A stretch of 64,000 nucleotides of DNA, taken from positions 1 to 64,000 of the forward strand of contig CAMYNL010000003.1 in NCBI GenBank assembly GCA_947259705.1, given 5' to 3'. This DNA comes from an uncultured Gammaproteobacteria bacterium. GTDB lineage: Bacteria; Pseudomonadota; Gammaproteobacteria; Arenicellales; JAANXG01. Made by a program: the position numbers and the translations under genes. Below, piece by piece: positions 52,515-63,984 of the stretch (position 1 is the stretch's first letter; the number at the start of each line of letters is the position of its first letter). The notes beneath the pieces are model-generated. The model searched no databases. It saw nothing but the letters and a program-made list of their open reading frames with translations, and had not been told where the DNA came from.

Positions 52515-52839
52515 GAAGCGCCTGATCTCGGTGGAGGTTGCCTACGCACTGCCGGAACGCCAGTGGCTGCTGGCGCTGCAAGTGCAGGCGGGCACCACGG
52601 TGCGCGACGCGATCGCGATATCCGGCATCCTCCGACACTGCCCCGAGGTCGCACTGGATCGCGTCCCGGTTGGTATCTTCGGTGAACCCGTTTCGCTGGA
52701 CGAGGTGCTGCAGGAGGGTGACCGGGTAGAGATCTATCGACCATTGCACGCCGACCCGAAGGTGGTGCGCCGCGAGTTGGCCCGGATCGGGCGCACCATG
52801 GGACGCCGACGGCCGGGCGGAGACCCGCCTAGGGATTGA
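52507..52839 (+). CDS. rnfH: RnfH family ubiquitin-like protein
   Basis: A 110-residue small protein of the RnfH/UPF0125 family: ISVEVAYALPERQWLLALQV, GTTVRDAIAISGI, and VGIFGEPVSLDEVLQEGDRVEIYRPLHADPKVVRRELA. The beta-grasp fold is inferred from these. The start ATG 52507 overlaps the ratA stop. It is convergent with bamE, overlapping it by 11 nt at their 3' ends. Confidence 0.88.
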   Translation: MVEKRLISVEVAYALPERQWLLALQVQAGTTVRDAIAISGILRHCPEVALDRVPVGIFGEPVSLDEVLQEGDRVEIYRPLHADPKVVRRELARIGRTMGRRRPGGDPPRD

Positions 52840-53317
52840 GGTCGTCGCCCGTCGCGCCCCCGCCCCAGACCTTTTCCCAAGCCTTGCGCATGAAGCCCTT
52901 GCCTGCTTTCTCCGACGGCGTGGTCATGCGGGTGCCGCCGCTCTCGTCCTCGGGTGCGGCTGCCGCCAAGTCATCTCCAGTGGCAGCCACCACGTCGCCC
53001 TCGATGTGATCCAGGCGGTCGTCGATGAACACGATCGTGACGCGGCGGCGCTGCGGATTCCTGTCCCGGTTGCCTAGAAAAGAGTAGAAATAGTCCCAGC
53101 GGTCGGAGTGAAACGGGTCCACCACCAGCGGTGTCCCCATGACGTAGCGCACCTCCCGCTTGGACATGCCCCGCTTCAGCTGCGTGACTTCTTTTTCGGT
53201 AATCAGGTTGCCCTGCTGGATGTCCATCCGGTAGGGCTTGATGCACCCCGTCATCAAGGCGACACCGCACACGATGGGCACCAGGAGCCGGCGTTTTTTG
53301 AAAGCTTGGCGTTGCAT
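52829..53317 (-). CDS. bamE: Outer membrane assembly lipoprotein BamE
   Basis: A 162-residue lipoprotein from ATG 53317. The signal peptide ends in LMTGC. The SmpA/OmlA core is clear: MDIQQGNLITEKEVTQLKRGMSKREVRYVMGTPLVVDPFHSDRWDYFYSF. The C-terminal tail is longer than in E. coli BamE, with a low-complexity region. BamE supports BamA-mediated outer membrane protein insertion. Confidence 0.92.
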   Translation of the reverse strand: MQRQAFKKRRLLVPIVCGVALMTGCIKPYRMDIQQGNLITEKEVTQLKRGMSKREVRYVMGTPLVVDPFHSDRWDYFYSFLGNRDRNPQRRRVTIVFIDDRLDHIEGDVVAATGDDLAAAAPEDESGGTRMTTPSEKAGKGFMRKAWEKVWGGGATGDDLNP

Positions 53318-53379
53318 GACGCCACCGATAATAGCCGATGGCCGGCGGCGGTGAAAGACGGCCGGGCAGGGGCGGCGGC

Positions 53380-53858
53380 TCAGGCCAGTTTTTTCAATAC
53401 CGCGATCTCGTCGCAATTGTGGAACCGGTAGCAATTCACGCAGATGCCCCACACCTTTTCCGGCAGCGAGTTCTTGGGCACGGTGACGAAGCCGAGGCCG
53501 TGGAAGAACTCCGGAACGTAGGTGAGCGCCATCACGCGCCCCAGGCCCAGGCGGCGAGCCCGCTCCATCAGCTGCTCAACCATCAGTCGGCCCAGCCCGC
53601 GCCGCTGGTGGTCGGGTGACACCACCAGGCTGCGGATCTCACCGAGTTCGTCGGTAAACACCTCAAGGGCGCCGCAGGCGGCAACGCCCTGGCCCGTATC
53701 GATGACCTCGAACCAGTCCAGGTTGTGCTCGATGTCGGCGGCGGTCCGCGGTAGCAGGTTGCCCATGTCCGCATAGGCCTTCAGCAGGCTGCAGATGGCC
53801 GCAACGTCCGCGGGGCGGGCCGGACGTATGGCCGGCCGTTCAGCCGGCGCGGTACCGC

Positions 53859-53862
<4 letters not shown>
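53380..53862 (-). CDS. GNAT N-acetyltransferase (ArgA-like)
   Basis: A 160-residue GNAT-fold protein with IRPARPADVAAICSLLKAYAD at the N-terminus and the acetyl-CoA loop DHQRRGLGRLMVEQLMERA. It resembles the C-terminal acetyltransferase part of N-acetylglutamate synthases (VPEFFHGLGFVTVPKNSLPEKVWGICVNCYRFHNCDE), so it may be an ArgA-like amino-acid acetyltransferase. Start overlaps the recN stop by 4 nt. Confidence 0.8.
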
Positions 53863-55532
<1,670 letters not shown>

Positions 55533-56411
55533 TTAGCGTTGATCACCCCAACCCAACTTCGATCGTAGCGCCGCATAATGGTTGTTCTCCAGGGTGCGCA
55601 CCAGGGTCACGGTGTGGCTGGACCGTTTAACGCGGACCTTCTCGTCGCCCTCCAAGTGAAACTTGATGTGACCGTCGAAAGAGATGTGGGCGCAATGGCG
55701 GCAGATGTCCACCAGCGTGAAATCCACGAAGCTGCTGTCACGCAGCGCAATGGGTCGCATGGACAGGGTATGGGGGCAGATCGGCACCATGATCAGCGCC
55801 TCAAGTTGGGGATGCACAATAGGACCCCCGGCGGACAAGGCATAGGCCGTCGAGCCGGTAGGTGTGGCGACGATGACGCCGTCGGAGCGCGAGTCCATCA
55901 CGTATTCGCCATCGATGTAGATCTGCACGTCGATCAATCGTTCCAGCTCGCCCTTGCCCAGCACCATGTCGTTGAAGGCCGAGTCCGCGATCACCAGTTC
56001 ATTGCCCCTCCAAATCTCCACGTCCAGCATCATCCGGGCCTCGGTGTTGTATTCCCCGTCAAGGATGCGGCCTATGTCCTCATACATCTCGGTCAGTGGG
56101 ATGTCGGTGAGGAATCCGAGGCGCCCCATGTTCACGCCGACCACGGGAATGTCCCTGGGCGCGAAGGAGCGGGCAACATGCAGCATGGTGCCGTCGCCGC
56201 CGATGACGATGCCGAGATCGACCCCCTGGCCGTTTTTTTCGTCCAGCAACTGGGCAGTGGTATCCGAGACGATTTCCTCGGCGGTGGTGTCACCCACCAG
56301 CACCGTCATGTTGCGATAGCGCAGATATTCAGCGAGCCCGTTCACGGCGTCCCTCACGCTGGTGTCCTTATACTTGCCGAACAAACAGATGGTTTTGAAT
56401 GTCGAAGGCAT
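55533..56411 (-). CDS. nadK: NAD kinase
   Basis: A 292-residue enzyme from ATG 56411 that phosphorylates NAD to NADP. Key motifs: GIVIGGDGTMLHVARSF with the GGDG active site, MGRLGFLTDIP, and SDGVIVATPTGSTAYALSAGGPIVHP. The C-terminus is normal. Upstream and divergent lies the hrcA heat-shock operon. Confidence 0.95.
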   Translation of the reverse strand: MPSTFKTICLFGKYKDTSVRDAVNGLAEYLRYRNMTVLVGDTTAEEIVSDTTAQLLDEKNGQGVDLGIVIGGDGTMLHVARSFAPRDIPVVGVNMGRLGFLTDIPLTEMYEDIGRILDGEYNTEARMMLDVEIWRGNELVIADSAFNDMVLGKGELERLIDVQIYIDGEYVMDSRSDGVIVATPTGSTAYALSAGGPIVHPQLEALIMVPICPHTLSMRPIALRDSSFVDFTLVDICRHCAHISFDGHIKFHLEGDEKVRVKRSSHTVTLVRTLENNHYAALRSKLGWGDQR

Positions 56412-56530
56412 GGTCAAGGGCGTTCTGGTGTGGGTCGTCCGGGACAAAAGTGGCTGGATTGTCGCCGAAATCGTCAGATTAGTGAACTTCTAAGAGCGCG
56501 GATTCCAGCGGTTGACAGCCAAAGGGGACG

Positions 56531-56559
56531 TTGATAGCGTTGCTTTAGCACTCTATATA
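56531..56559 (+). promoter_or_regulatory. Promoter of the hrcA-grpE-dnaK-dnaJ region
   Basis: A -35 box TTGATA (56531-56536) and a -10 box TATATA (56554-56559) are separated by 17 nt. The CIRCE operator overlaps the -10, so HrcA binding would block polymerase. Confidence 0.6.
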
Positions 56560-56571
56560 TAGGAGTGCTAC
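56545..56571. promoter_or_regulatory. CIRCE operator (HrcA binding site)
   Basis: TTAGCACTC, a 9-nt spacer (TATATATAG) and GAGTGCTAC match the CIRCE consensus TTAGCACTC-N9-GAGTGCTAA at all but the last base. It is 26 nt upstream of the hrcA start and indicates autoregulation by HrcA. Confidence 0.92.
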
Positions 56572-56596
56572 CCGAATCTTTTAGTGTGTAACGACG

Positions 56597-57649
56597 GTGA
56601 TCAAACTCAGCGCGCGCGGCGAGAAACTACTCAAAACCCTGATCGAGCTGTATATCAGCGAAGGCCAGCCGGTTGGATCAAGGACGCTGGCGCGACATGC
56701 CAATGTTCAGCTCAGTCCTGCCACCGTCCGTAATGTCATGTCCGACCTCGAGGATCTGGGCCTGATAAAGGCCCCTCACACCTCCGCGGGCCGGGTGCCG
56801 ACTCAGCAGGGGTACCGATTCTTTGTCGACAGTCTGTTAAAGGTCAGGCCGTTGAACCCGAGTTCCGTGGAGGAGATCCACGAGCGGTTGTCCGCGGAAA
56901 GCGATCCGCAGCTGCTGGTGGCGAGTGCGTCGGAACTGTTGTCGCAAGTCACACATTTCGCGGGTGTGGTGCTGCTGCCGGGACAGCACAGCGCCAAATT
57001 CCGCCAGATCGAGTTTCTCTCTTTGTCGCCGGAACGTGTGCTTACCATCCTGGTGACCGACGATGGGAGAGTGCAGAACCGGGTCATTCCGACGGATCGC
57101 GAATATTCCTCGAGCGAACTAGTGGAGGCGGCAAATTTCTTCAACGATTTGTATGGGGGATCCTCGCTCGCGGAGGTACGGAAGCGACTGTTGAACGAAA
57201 TGCAGAAGGACAGCGAGGAAATGCATCGCATCATGAAAGCCGCTCTGTCTATGGCCCGCTCGTTGTTCGAGAAGGAGGAGGCCGATACCGATGAGGTCTT
57301 ATTGAGTGGTGAAGCAAACCTGCTCACGGTGCCGGACTTGTGCCAGATTGACACCCTGCAGACTCTGTTTGACGCCTTCAAGGCCAAACAGGACCTGCTC
57401 GACCTGCTTGATCGCAGCATGCGGGTCAACGGCATTAGCATCTTCATCGGTGACGAATCCGGCTATGAGGCCCTGACCGCTTGCAGCGTGGTGACCGCCC
57501 CTTACGAGGTTGACGGTCGGCTCATAGGTACGCTGGGTGTGATCGGTCCCACCCGCATGTCCTACGAAGATATTATTCCGGTGGTCGATATTACAGCACG
57601 GCTCCTGAGCGGCGCCCTGTCCATTCAGCACCTGGATCGCGCCGACTGA
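56597..57649 (+). CDS. hrcA: Heat-inducible transcription repressor HrcA
   Basis: A 350-residue repressor starting at GTG 56597. The N-terminal winged helix includes YISEGQPVGSRTLARHANVQLSPATVRNVMSDLEDLGL, then AGRVPTQQGYRFFVDSLL. A GAF-like middle domain and ENHYA-free C-terminus follow, with VTAPYEVDGRLIGTLGVIGPTRMSYEDIIPVVD at the end. It represses the operon through CIRCE. HrcA is present in many but not all Gammaproteobacteria. Confidence 0.95.
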   Translation: MIKLSARGEKLLKTLIELYISEGQPVGSRTLARHANVQLSPATVRNVMSDLEDLGLIKAPHTSAGRVPTQQGYRFFVDSLLKVRPLNPSSVEEIHERLSAESDPQLLVASASELLSQVTHFAGVVLLPGQHSAKFRQIEFLSLSPERVLTILVTDDGRVQNRVIPTDREYSSSELVEAANFFNDLYGGSSLAEVRKRLLNEMQKDSEEMHRIMKAALSMARSLFEKEEADTDEVLLSGEANLLTVPDLCQIDTLQTLFDAFKAKQDLLDLLDRSMRVNGISIFIGDESGYEALTACSVVTAPYEVDGRLIGTLGVIGPTRMSYEDIIPVVDITARLLSGALSIQHLDRAD

Positions 57650-57651
57650 AG

Positions 57652-57674
57652 CCGCGGCCCGTCGCTTGCCGCGG
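57652..57674. terminator. GC-rich hairpin after hrcA
   Basis: CCGCGGC (57652-57658) pairs with GCCGCGG (57668-57674) around a 9-nt loop. No T tract follows, so it is more likely an attenuator or processing site than a full terminator. Confidence 0.4.
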
Positions 57675-57739
57675 TTGAATTGAGCGCCCTGGGCCCGCAC
57701 CTATGCAAGCACGAGAGATGACATGATCATGGGACAGCT

Positions 57740-58378
57740 ATGACCGAACAAGATACCGACCGTAAATACGTTGAAGAAGCAGCCGTGACCGGCACCCAGA
57801 ACCCGGACCCGCTGCAGGAACAGGACACGGAAGCCCCGGCCGGCGGCGGTGCGGACGTCGACACGACGGCGATGCGGGAGGAATTGGCGCAGGCCCGCGC
57901 CGAGGCCGAGGAACATCGCGATAAGTATCTGCGCGCCGTGGCGGAACTGGAGAACTCGCGACGTCGGGCGGAAAACGACCTGGCCAACGTGCGCAAGTTC
58001 GCCATCGAGGGCTTCGCCGCCGAGATGCTGAATGTGCGGGACAGCCTGGAGTTGGCGCGAACGGTTGAAATCAGCGCCGAGGACACGGCCGCAGTCGAAA
58101 AAATGAAGGAAGGGGTGGAACTCACTCTCAGGCAGATGGACAGCATCTTCGTCAAGTTCCAGATCGAGGAAGTGAACCCGCAAGCCGGGGACAAACTCGA
58201 CCCGGAGAGACACCAGGCCATGACCATCCAGGAATCCTCCGAGGTTCCGCCCAATCATATCCTGGCGGTGGTACAGAAGGGCTACCTGATCCACGACCGC
58301 CTGCTGCGTCCGGCCATGGTGATCGTCGCCAAAGCTGCGCAGGTGGCGGAGCCGGACACGACCGCCAGCAAGGCTTGA
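57740..58378 (+). CDS. grpE: Nucleotide exchange factor GrpE
   Basis: A 212-residue protein with an acidic N-terminal tail, a long coiled coil (REELAQARAEAEEHRDKYLRAVAELENSRRRAENDL) and the C-terminal beta domain (KFQIEEVNPQAGDKLDPERHQAM; SEVPPNHILAVVQKGYLIHDRLLRPAMVIVAK). It releases ADP from DnaK. It lies 66 nt upstream of dnaK. Confidence 0.96.
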   Translation: MTEQDTDRKYVEEAAVTGTQNPDPLQEQDTEAPAGGGADVDTTAMREELAQARAEAEEHRDKYLRAVAELENSRRRAENDLANVRKFAIEGFAAEMLNVRDSLELARTVEISAEDTAAVEKMKEGVELTLRQMDSIFVKFQIEEVNPQAGDKLDPERHQAMTIQESSEVPPNHILAVVQKGYLIHDRLLRPAMVIVAKAAQVAEPDTTASKA

Positions 58379-58444
58379 AAAGCCGTGAGAAGGTCCCATC
58401 TTAGAGACAGGTAATGTAAATCAGCTATTTTTCGAGGAAAAACA

Positions 58445-60385
58445 ATGGGAAAGATTATCGGCATCGACCTTGGCACCACGAACTCGTGCGTCGCTGTCAT
58501 GGAAGGGAACAAGGCGCGCGTGATCGAGAACAGTGAGGGCGATCGGACCACACCGTCGGTGGTGGCGTTCACCGATGACGGCGAAGTGCTGGTCGGTCAG
58601 CCGGCCAAACGGCAGGCCGTGACCAATCCTCACAACACCCTGTTTGCCGTCAAGCGCCTGATCGGACGGAAATTCGACGAGCATGTCGTGCAGCGGGACA
58701 TCGACCTGATGCCCTACAAAATCGTCAAGGCCAAGAATGGCGATGCCTGGGTGCATGTGAACGGTAAGGACCTGGCTCCGCCGGAACTCTCGGCGCGGGT
58801 GCTGCAGAAAATGAAGAAGACCGTCGAGGACTATCTCGGCGAAACGATCACCGAGGCGGTCATCACGGTGCCCGCGTACTTCAACGACTCCCAGCGTCAG
58901 GCAACCAAGGATGCGGGCAAGATCGCCGGTCTGGACGTCAAGCGTATCATCAACGAGCCTACAGCGGCGGCACTGGCCTATGGCCTGGACAAGCAGAAAG
59001 GCGACCGCAAGGTCGCGGTTTACGACCTGGGCGGCGGCACGTTCGACATCTCGATTATCGAGATCGCCGACATCGACGGCGAACACCAGTTCGAGGTGTT
59101 GTCCACCAACGGTGACACGTTCCTCGGTGGCGAGGATTTCGACCGCCGCGTGATCGACTATCTGGCGGACGAGTTCAAGAAGGATCAGGGCATGGACCTG
59201 CGTGGCGATCCACTGGCTATGCAGCGCCTGAAGGAAGCCGCCGAAAAGGCGAAGATCGAGCTCTCTTCGAGCAATCAGACCGAGGTCAATCTCCCTTATG
59301 TCACGGCCGATCAGAGCGGTCCCAAGCACCTGAATATGAAACTGTCCCGGGCCAAGCTGGAGGCACTGACCGAAGAACTGGTACAGAGCACCGTTGAACC
59401 TTGCCGAATCGCGCTGAAGGATGCGGGGCTGTCTGCCAACGAAATCGACGACATCATCCTCGTGGGTGGCCAGACCCGAATGCCGAAGGTGCAGCAGACG
59501 GTCAAGGACTTTTTCGGTCAGGATCCGCGCAGGGACGTGAACCCTGACGAGGCCGTGGCGGTAGGTGCTGCGATCCAGGGTGGCGTGCTCGGCGGCGAGG
59601 TCAAAGACGTGCTGCTGCTGGACGTCACTCCCCTGTCGTTGGGAATCGAAACCCTGGGTGGCGTGATGACCAAGTTGATCGAGAAGAACACCACCATTCC
59701 GACCAAGGCAAACCAGGTGTTCTCCACCGCCGATGACAATCAGACCGCGGTCACCGTGCATGTTCTACAGGGCGAACGGGAAATGGCCACCGGTAACAAG
59801 TCCCTCGGCCGTTTCGATCTGAGCGACATCCCGCTAGCGCCGCGCGGCGTGCCGCAGATCGAGGTGACCTTCGACATCGATGCGAACGGCATCATGCATG
59901 TATCGGCGAAGGACAAGGCCACCAGCAAGGAGAACAAGATAGTCATCAAGTCCAGTTCCGGACTCAGCGACGACGAAATAGATAATATGATCCGCGATGC
60001 CGAGGCCCATGCGGAAGAGGACCGCCAGGCGCGGGAACTTGTTGACGCCCGTAATCAGGGAGAGGCGATGATCCACAGTGTTCGCAAGTCCCTCGGTGAA
60101 ATGGGCGACAAGATCGACGCTGGAGAAAAGGAGACCATTGAGAACGCGATCAGGGAACTCGAGGAGGCAGACAAGGGCGAGGATGCCGAGGCGATCAAGG
60201 CCAAGACGCAGACGCTTGCTGAGGCGAGCCACAAGCTGGCTGAGGAAATGTACAAACAGGCGTCGAGTGAGCAGGCTGCAGACACCGCAGGTCAGGCAGA
60301 TGAGCAGGGCGGATCATCCGCCGGCGCTGATGACAACGTGGTGGACGCTGAGTTCGAGGAAGTCGAGGACGACAAGAGCAAATAG
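58445..60385 (+). CDS. dnaK: Chaperone DnaK
   Basis: A 646-residue Hsp70. ATPase domain signatures: [32 protein letters not shown] and [21 protein letters not shown]. The substrate-binding domain includes [23 protein letters not shown], and the disordered acidic tail ends in [12 protein letters not shown]. Start ATG 58445. Confidence 0.98.
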   Translation: MGKIIGIDLGTTNSCVAVMEGNKARVIENSEGDRTTPSVVAFTDDGEVLVGQPAKRQAVTNPHNTLFAVKRLIGRKFDEHVVQRDIDLMPYKIVKAKNGDAWVHVNGKDLAPPELSARVLQKMKKTVEDYLGETITEAVITVPAYFNDSQRQATKDAGKIAGLDVKRIINEPTAAALAYGLDKQKGDRKVAVYDLGGGTFDISIIEIADIDGEHQFEVLSTNGDTFLGGEDFDRRVIDYLADEFKKDQGMDLRGDPLAMQRLKEAAEKAKIELSSSNQTEVNLPYVTADQSGPKHLNMKLSRAKLEALTEELVQSTVEPCRIALKDAGLSANEIDDIILVGGQTRMPKVQQTVKDFFGQDPRRDVNPDEAVAVGAAIQGGVLGGEVKDVLLLDVTPLSLGIETLGGVMTKLIEKNTTIPTKANQVFSTADDNQTAVTVHVLQGEREMATGNKSLGRFDLSDIPLAPRGVPQIEVTFDIDANGIMHVSAKDKATSKENKIVIKSSSGLSDDEIDNMIRDAEAHAEEDRQARELVDARNQGEAMIHSVRKSLGEMGDKIDAGEKETIENAIRELEEADKGEDAEAIKAKTQTLAEASHKLAEEMYKQASSEQAADTAGQADEQGGSSAGADDNVVDAEFEEVEDDKSK

Positions 60386-60413
60386 CTGACCCCACAAGGC
60401 GGTGGTTAATGGT

Positions 60414-60444
60414 CTGGAGCAGATGCTGGATGTGTCTGCTCCAG
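60414..60444. other. 10-bp hairpin between dnaK and dnaJ
   Basis: CTGGAGCAGA (60414-60423) pairs perfectly with TCTGCTCCAG (60435-60444) around an 11-nt loop. No T tract follows, so partial attenuation or mRNA processing to set the DnaK:DnaJ ratio is more likely than termination. Confidence 0.6.
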
Positions 60445-60493
60445 TCGTGCTTTAGGCGACGCGGTGCAGTGACAGTGGTGATATAAGAAGAAC

Positions 60494-61624
60494 ATGGCCA
60501 AGCGTGATTTCTACGAAATTCTGGGCCTGGAGCGAAACGCCTCCGAAGCTGAGATCAAGAAGGCATACCGTCGGCTGGCCATGAAACATCACCCGGACCG
60601 AAATCCGGGCGATACCGCGGCCGAACAGCATTTCAAGGAGGCCAAGGCGGCCTACGAGATTCTCTCCGATCCTCAGAAGCGAGCCGCCTATGACCAGTTC
60701 GGCCATGCCGGTGTTGATCCCTCGGCAGCCGGCGGTGGTTTCCACGGTGGCACTGGCGGGTTCGGAGACATCTTCGGTGACATCTTCGGGGATATCTTCG
60801 GCACCGGCGGTCGCCGGTCGTCGGGCCGCGCCCGCGGGGCAGACCTGCGTTATAACCTGCAGATGGAACTCGAGGATGCGGTGCGAGGCAAGGATGTAAC
60901 CATTCATGTGCCCACCACCGTGTTGTGCAGTGTGTGCGACGGCACCGGCGCCGCGCCGGGCAGCAGCGCCTCAGCCTGCGGCACCTGTGGCGGCGCCGGA
61001 CAAGTCCGCATGCAACAGGGCTTCTTCTCGGTGCAGCAGACGTGTCCCAATTGCCGCGGCAGCGGCCAGGTGATTAAAAACCCCTGTGGCAAGTGCCAGG
61101 GGACCGGTGCCACCAGACAGGAGAAAACACTGTCGGTCAAAGTGCCTGCCGGCATCGACGACGGCGATCAGATCAGACTGGCCGGGGAAGGTGAGACCGG
61201 TGGACGCGGGGGAGTGCCCGGCGACCTCTACGTGCAGATCCATCTAAAACCCCACCCGCTTTTCAAGCGTGACGGCGATGACCTCTACTGCGAGATGCCG
61301 CTCAGTTTTGTCACGCTGGCGTTGGGCGGTGAACTGGAAATACCCACCCTGGACGGACGCGCAAAGCTCAAGATTCCGCCGGAGAGCCAGACCGAGCGCG
61401 TGTTCCGGTTGCGTGGTAAAGGGGTGCGTAACGTGCGCAGCAGCCGCATCGGTGATTTGTTCTGCAAAGTCAGTGCCGAGACCCCGGTCAACCTGAACCG
61501 TCGTCAGAAAGTACTGCTGCGGGAATTCGATGAACTCACCCGCTCCGGAGGCGCCCGCCACAGCCCGCGCGAAAGTTCCTGGACCGATAAGCTGAAGAGC
61601 TTCTTCGACGACATCGTCACCTGA
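60494..61624 (+). CDS. dnaJ: Chaperone DnaJ
   Basis: A 376-residue Hsp40 with J domain (HHPDRNPG with the HPD motif), a Gly/Phe-rich region, and four zinc-binding CXXCXGXG repeats ([32 protein letters not shown]), followed by the C-terminal substrate-binding domain. It works with DnaK and GrpE encoded upstream. Confidence 0.97.
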   Translation: MAKRDFYEILGLERNASEAEIKKAYRRLAMKHHPDRNPGDTAAEQHFKEAKAAYEILSDPQKRAAYDQFGHAGVDPSAAGGGFHGGTGGFGDIFGDIFGDIFGTGGRRSSGRARGADLRYNLQMELEDAVRGKDVTIHVPTTVLCSVCDGTGAAPGSSASACGTCGGAGQVRMQQGFFSVQQTCPNCRGSGQVIKNPCGKCQGTGATRQEKTLSVKVPAGIDDGDQIRLAGEGETGGRGGVPGDLYVQIHLKPHPLFKRDGDDLYCEMPLSFVTLALGGELEIPTLDGRAKLKIPPESQTERVFRLRGKGVRNVRSSRIGDLFCKVSAETPVNLNRRQKVLLREFDELTRSGGARHSPRESSWTDKLKSFFDDIVT

Positions 61625-62259
61625 CCCCGAGCGCAGCAGGTCAGCGCACGCGTTTCGGCCGCACCGGTGACAAACCTCGGCCCGGTCACACGTTAGAACG
61701 TTGCCGCTGTGCGGTCAGCGGGCGCCTGGACCGGGCTCTCAGGCTTGCCTGCTCGATGCTCTCTGGTGCTGTTGTGTGTCGGGCCGGCCCTGTTAACGGT
61801 GGGCTTCGCTCGATACCATACCGTGCTCGTGATGGCGAAATTTAAGATCGGTTCGTCTCAGTTAATGCGGTCGCACACCGGCTGCGTGCGGCGGGTTTCC
61901 CGGGCGCTTGCGGCGAATGGCAGGCCGACTACGCCAGAACGTAGTGCGCCCGGTTGCTCCGGTCGGACGCGCTATGTATGCTCGTAGCTGCCCTGGCGTG
62001 AGACACAACCGGTCGGCTGTGAAACACGCGCTATTCAGGAGCAATAACCTCCAGCGTTTTTCTGTGTGGCGAGGCGCAGCAAATCCGGTAGAAACGCCGC
62101 GGCTTTCTTTGTTCATCAGACCCGCACGGGCTACGGCGTGTTGAGACGATGGCGGCTTTCGGCGCCCCGTATCATCTTAGTTCCGGGCAGTGGGGACAGC
62201 GGTTGCCTTGTGCCATGGCGCGTGGACGAGACAAGTTGAGGCTCAGGCAGCCCTAAACG
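61625..62259. other. Gene-poor stretch after dnaJ
   Basis: About 635 nt with no supported gene. The dapB or carAB genes that often follow dnaJ in Gammaproteobacteria are absent here. No clear terminator with a T tract was found. Confidence 0.5.
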
Positions 62260-62979
62260 ATGGTCATAGTGATCCCCTGCTACAAAGAGGCCCGCAGGAT
62301 CGATGTCGACGAGTTCGTACGAGTAAGCGAGTTCTTTCAGACCGCGGTATTCGTGGATGACGGGTCGTCCGATGAAACCTTCGAGCGATTGTCGCTGGTC
62401 AAGCGGCGCATGACGGCGTCGGGCGGCCATGCCCTTGTCGAGCGCCTGCCGCAGAATGTTGGAAAAGGCGAAGCGGTAAGGCTAGGGATACGGCGTTGCC
62501 TTGCCGCCCGTGGAACGCCGAAGGCGCCGGCCGTCGCCGACGCGGACCTGTCCGCGCCCTTCGGTGAAATGTGTCGGCTCGCGGGCTTGCTGCTGGCCAG
62601 GGGTTGCGACGTGGTGCAGGGATCGCGGGTGAGACTGATGGGCAAGGACATAGTGCGTTCACCTATCCGGCACTACGTGGGTCGAGTAAGCGCGACGCTG
62701 ATCAGCCAAATGCTTGATCTGCCTATCTACGACACCCAGGCGGGCGCCAAGGTGTTTTCAGCCCGTGCCGTGGAAGGCCCCCTGTTCCAACAGCCCTTCC
62801 TGTCGCGCTGGCTGTTCGACTGCGAGATATTCCTGCGGGTGCGTCAGCTGGGCCTGGACATCATCGAGGAACCATTGGAGCGGTGGCACGCGCAACCGGT
62901 CGATTCGAAAGTCAATATTTTCAGTTACCTGCGCTCACTCCATGACCTGCTGCGCATCCGCGGACATTATCTTGGGTGA
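62260..62979 (+). CDS. Glycosyltransferase family 2 protein
   Basis: A 239-residue GT-A enzyme: VIVIPCYKEARRIDVDEF, AVFVDDGSSDETFERL, the DAD motif in VADADLSAP, and QGSRVRLMGKDIVRSPIRHYVGR with TQAGAKVFSARAV. The pattern resembles dolichyl-phosphate-glucose or polyprenyl-phosphate glycosyltransferases, but without a C-terminal membrane domain. Donor and acceptor are unknown. Confidence 0.82.
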   Translation: MVIVIPCYKEARRIDVDEFVRVSEFFQTAVFVDDGSSDETFERLSLVKRRMTASGGHALVERLPQNVGKGEAVRLGIRRCLAARGTPKAPAVADADLSAPFGEMCRLAGLLLARGCDVVQGSRVRLMGKDIVRSPIRHYVGRVSATLISQMLDLPIYDTQAGAKVFSARAVEGPLFQQPFLSRWLFDCEIFLRVRQLGLDIIEEPLERWHAQPVDSKVNIFSYLRSLHDLLRIRGHYLG

Positions 62980-63003
62980 CGGGCCCCGCTCGCCGTCGGG
63001 TGG

Positions 63004-63984
63004 CTACGCCAGCGCGCCGCCGCAACTAGATCCGGCGCCGGCGGTGCAGCCGTAGCAATGCGGCCCGACGGCAATGGGGGACCGGGATATCTTATCCGGA
63101 TCGAGCTCCCACAGGTGCTGCCTGCGGTCGCCGCCCATGGGCAGACTCAGCATCTGGTTGAAGTCGCAATCGAACACCTCTCCGAGCCAGTCGACACTGA
63201 GCAGGTGTCGGCACATCAGGCCCGGCACCGTCGATGGATTGAAGTTCTCCAGCAGCAAGGCCTGGTAGCTGGCCAGCTGTCCGGTCCGCTCAAGATAATG
63301 CGCGAAGCGGTTGATCGGCAGGTTCGCCAGCGCCATCAGACCGCTGAACTCGATACCGAAATCGGCGCGTAATCGGTTACGGTAGTCGATCTCCAGCGCC
63401 TGCTGGTCCGGCGGCAGGAAAGCCCCGCCCGGGTTGTAGACCAGGTCCAGCCGTGGACCGTTTTCACTGCCGTAGCCATGGTCGTTGAGCTGCTTGAGCG
63501 CTGCGATGCTCTTCGCAAACACGCCCTTGCCGCGCTGGGCATCCACGTTGTCGGGGGTATAACAAGGCAGCGAGCACACCAGGCGGACACGTCGTGACGC
63601 GTACCAAGAGGCCAGATCCTCCTGGCCGCTTTCCAGCAAGACGGTCAGATTACAGCGCGCGGTCACCGTGGCGCGCAGGTTAAGGATCGCGTCCACGAAT
63701 TCGCGAAAATGCGGGTTGAGTTCCGGGGCGCCGCCGGTTATGTCCACTGCGGATATCCCCGCCTGCCGGCACCAAGCCACTATTCTCTGCATCGTGTCCC
63801 AGGCCATTATCTCGGTGCGTTTGGGACCCGCCTCGACATGACAATGCTCGCAGGCCTGGTTGCAGAGCCTGCCCACGTTGACCTGCAGTTCCCGCAGCGC
63901 CGTACGGTGCAGAGAATCGATGCCGTGGTCCCGCAGCGTTTGCGGGAACGAACAGCGGGGTTGGTCGACTGAGAAAAAATTCAT
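63004..63984 (-). CDS. ArsS-like radical SAM/Cys-rich protein
   Basis: A 326-residue radical SAM protein. The cluster motif is CNQACEHCH (CX3CX2C) in LQVNVGRLCNQACEHCHVEAGPKR. Downstream GISAVDITGGAPELNPHF is typical of the family, and a Cys-rich C-terminus follows (HCYGCTAGAGSSCGGALA). This matches ArsS, tied to arsenosugar biosynthesis, or other members of that group. No arsenic methyltransferase ArsM is in the window, so its substrate is uncertain. The ATG at 63984 is near the window edge. Confidence 0.82.
   Translation of the reverse strand: MNFFSVDQPRCSFPQTLRDHGIDSLHRTALRELQVNVGRLCNQACEHCHVEAGPKRTEIMAWDTMQRIVAWCRQAGISAVDITGGAPELNPHFREFVDAILNLRATVTARCNLTVLLESGQEDLASWYASRRVRLVCSLPCYTPDNVDAQRGKGVFAKSIAALKQLNDHGYGSENGPRLDLVYNPGGAFLPPDQQALEIDYRNRLRADFGIEFSGLMALANLPINRFAHYLERTGQLASYQALLLENFNPSTVPGLMCRHLLSVDWLGEVFDCDFNQMLSLPMGGDRRQHLWELDPDKISRSPIAVGPHCYGCTAGAGSSCGGALA

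Noticed and set aside
58421-59761. 446-codon frame antisense to dnaK
   Set aside because: Shadow of a strongly conserved gene; no domain seen.
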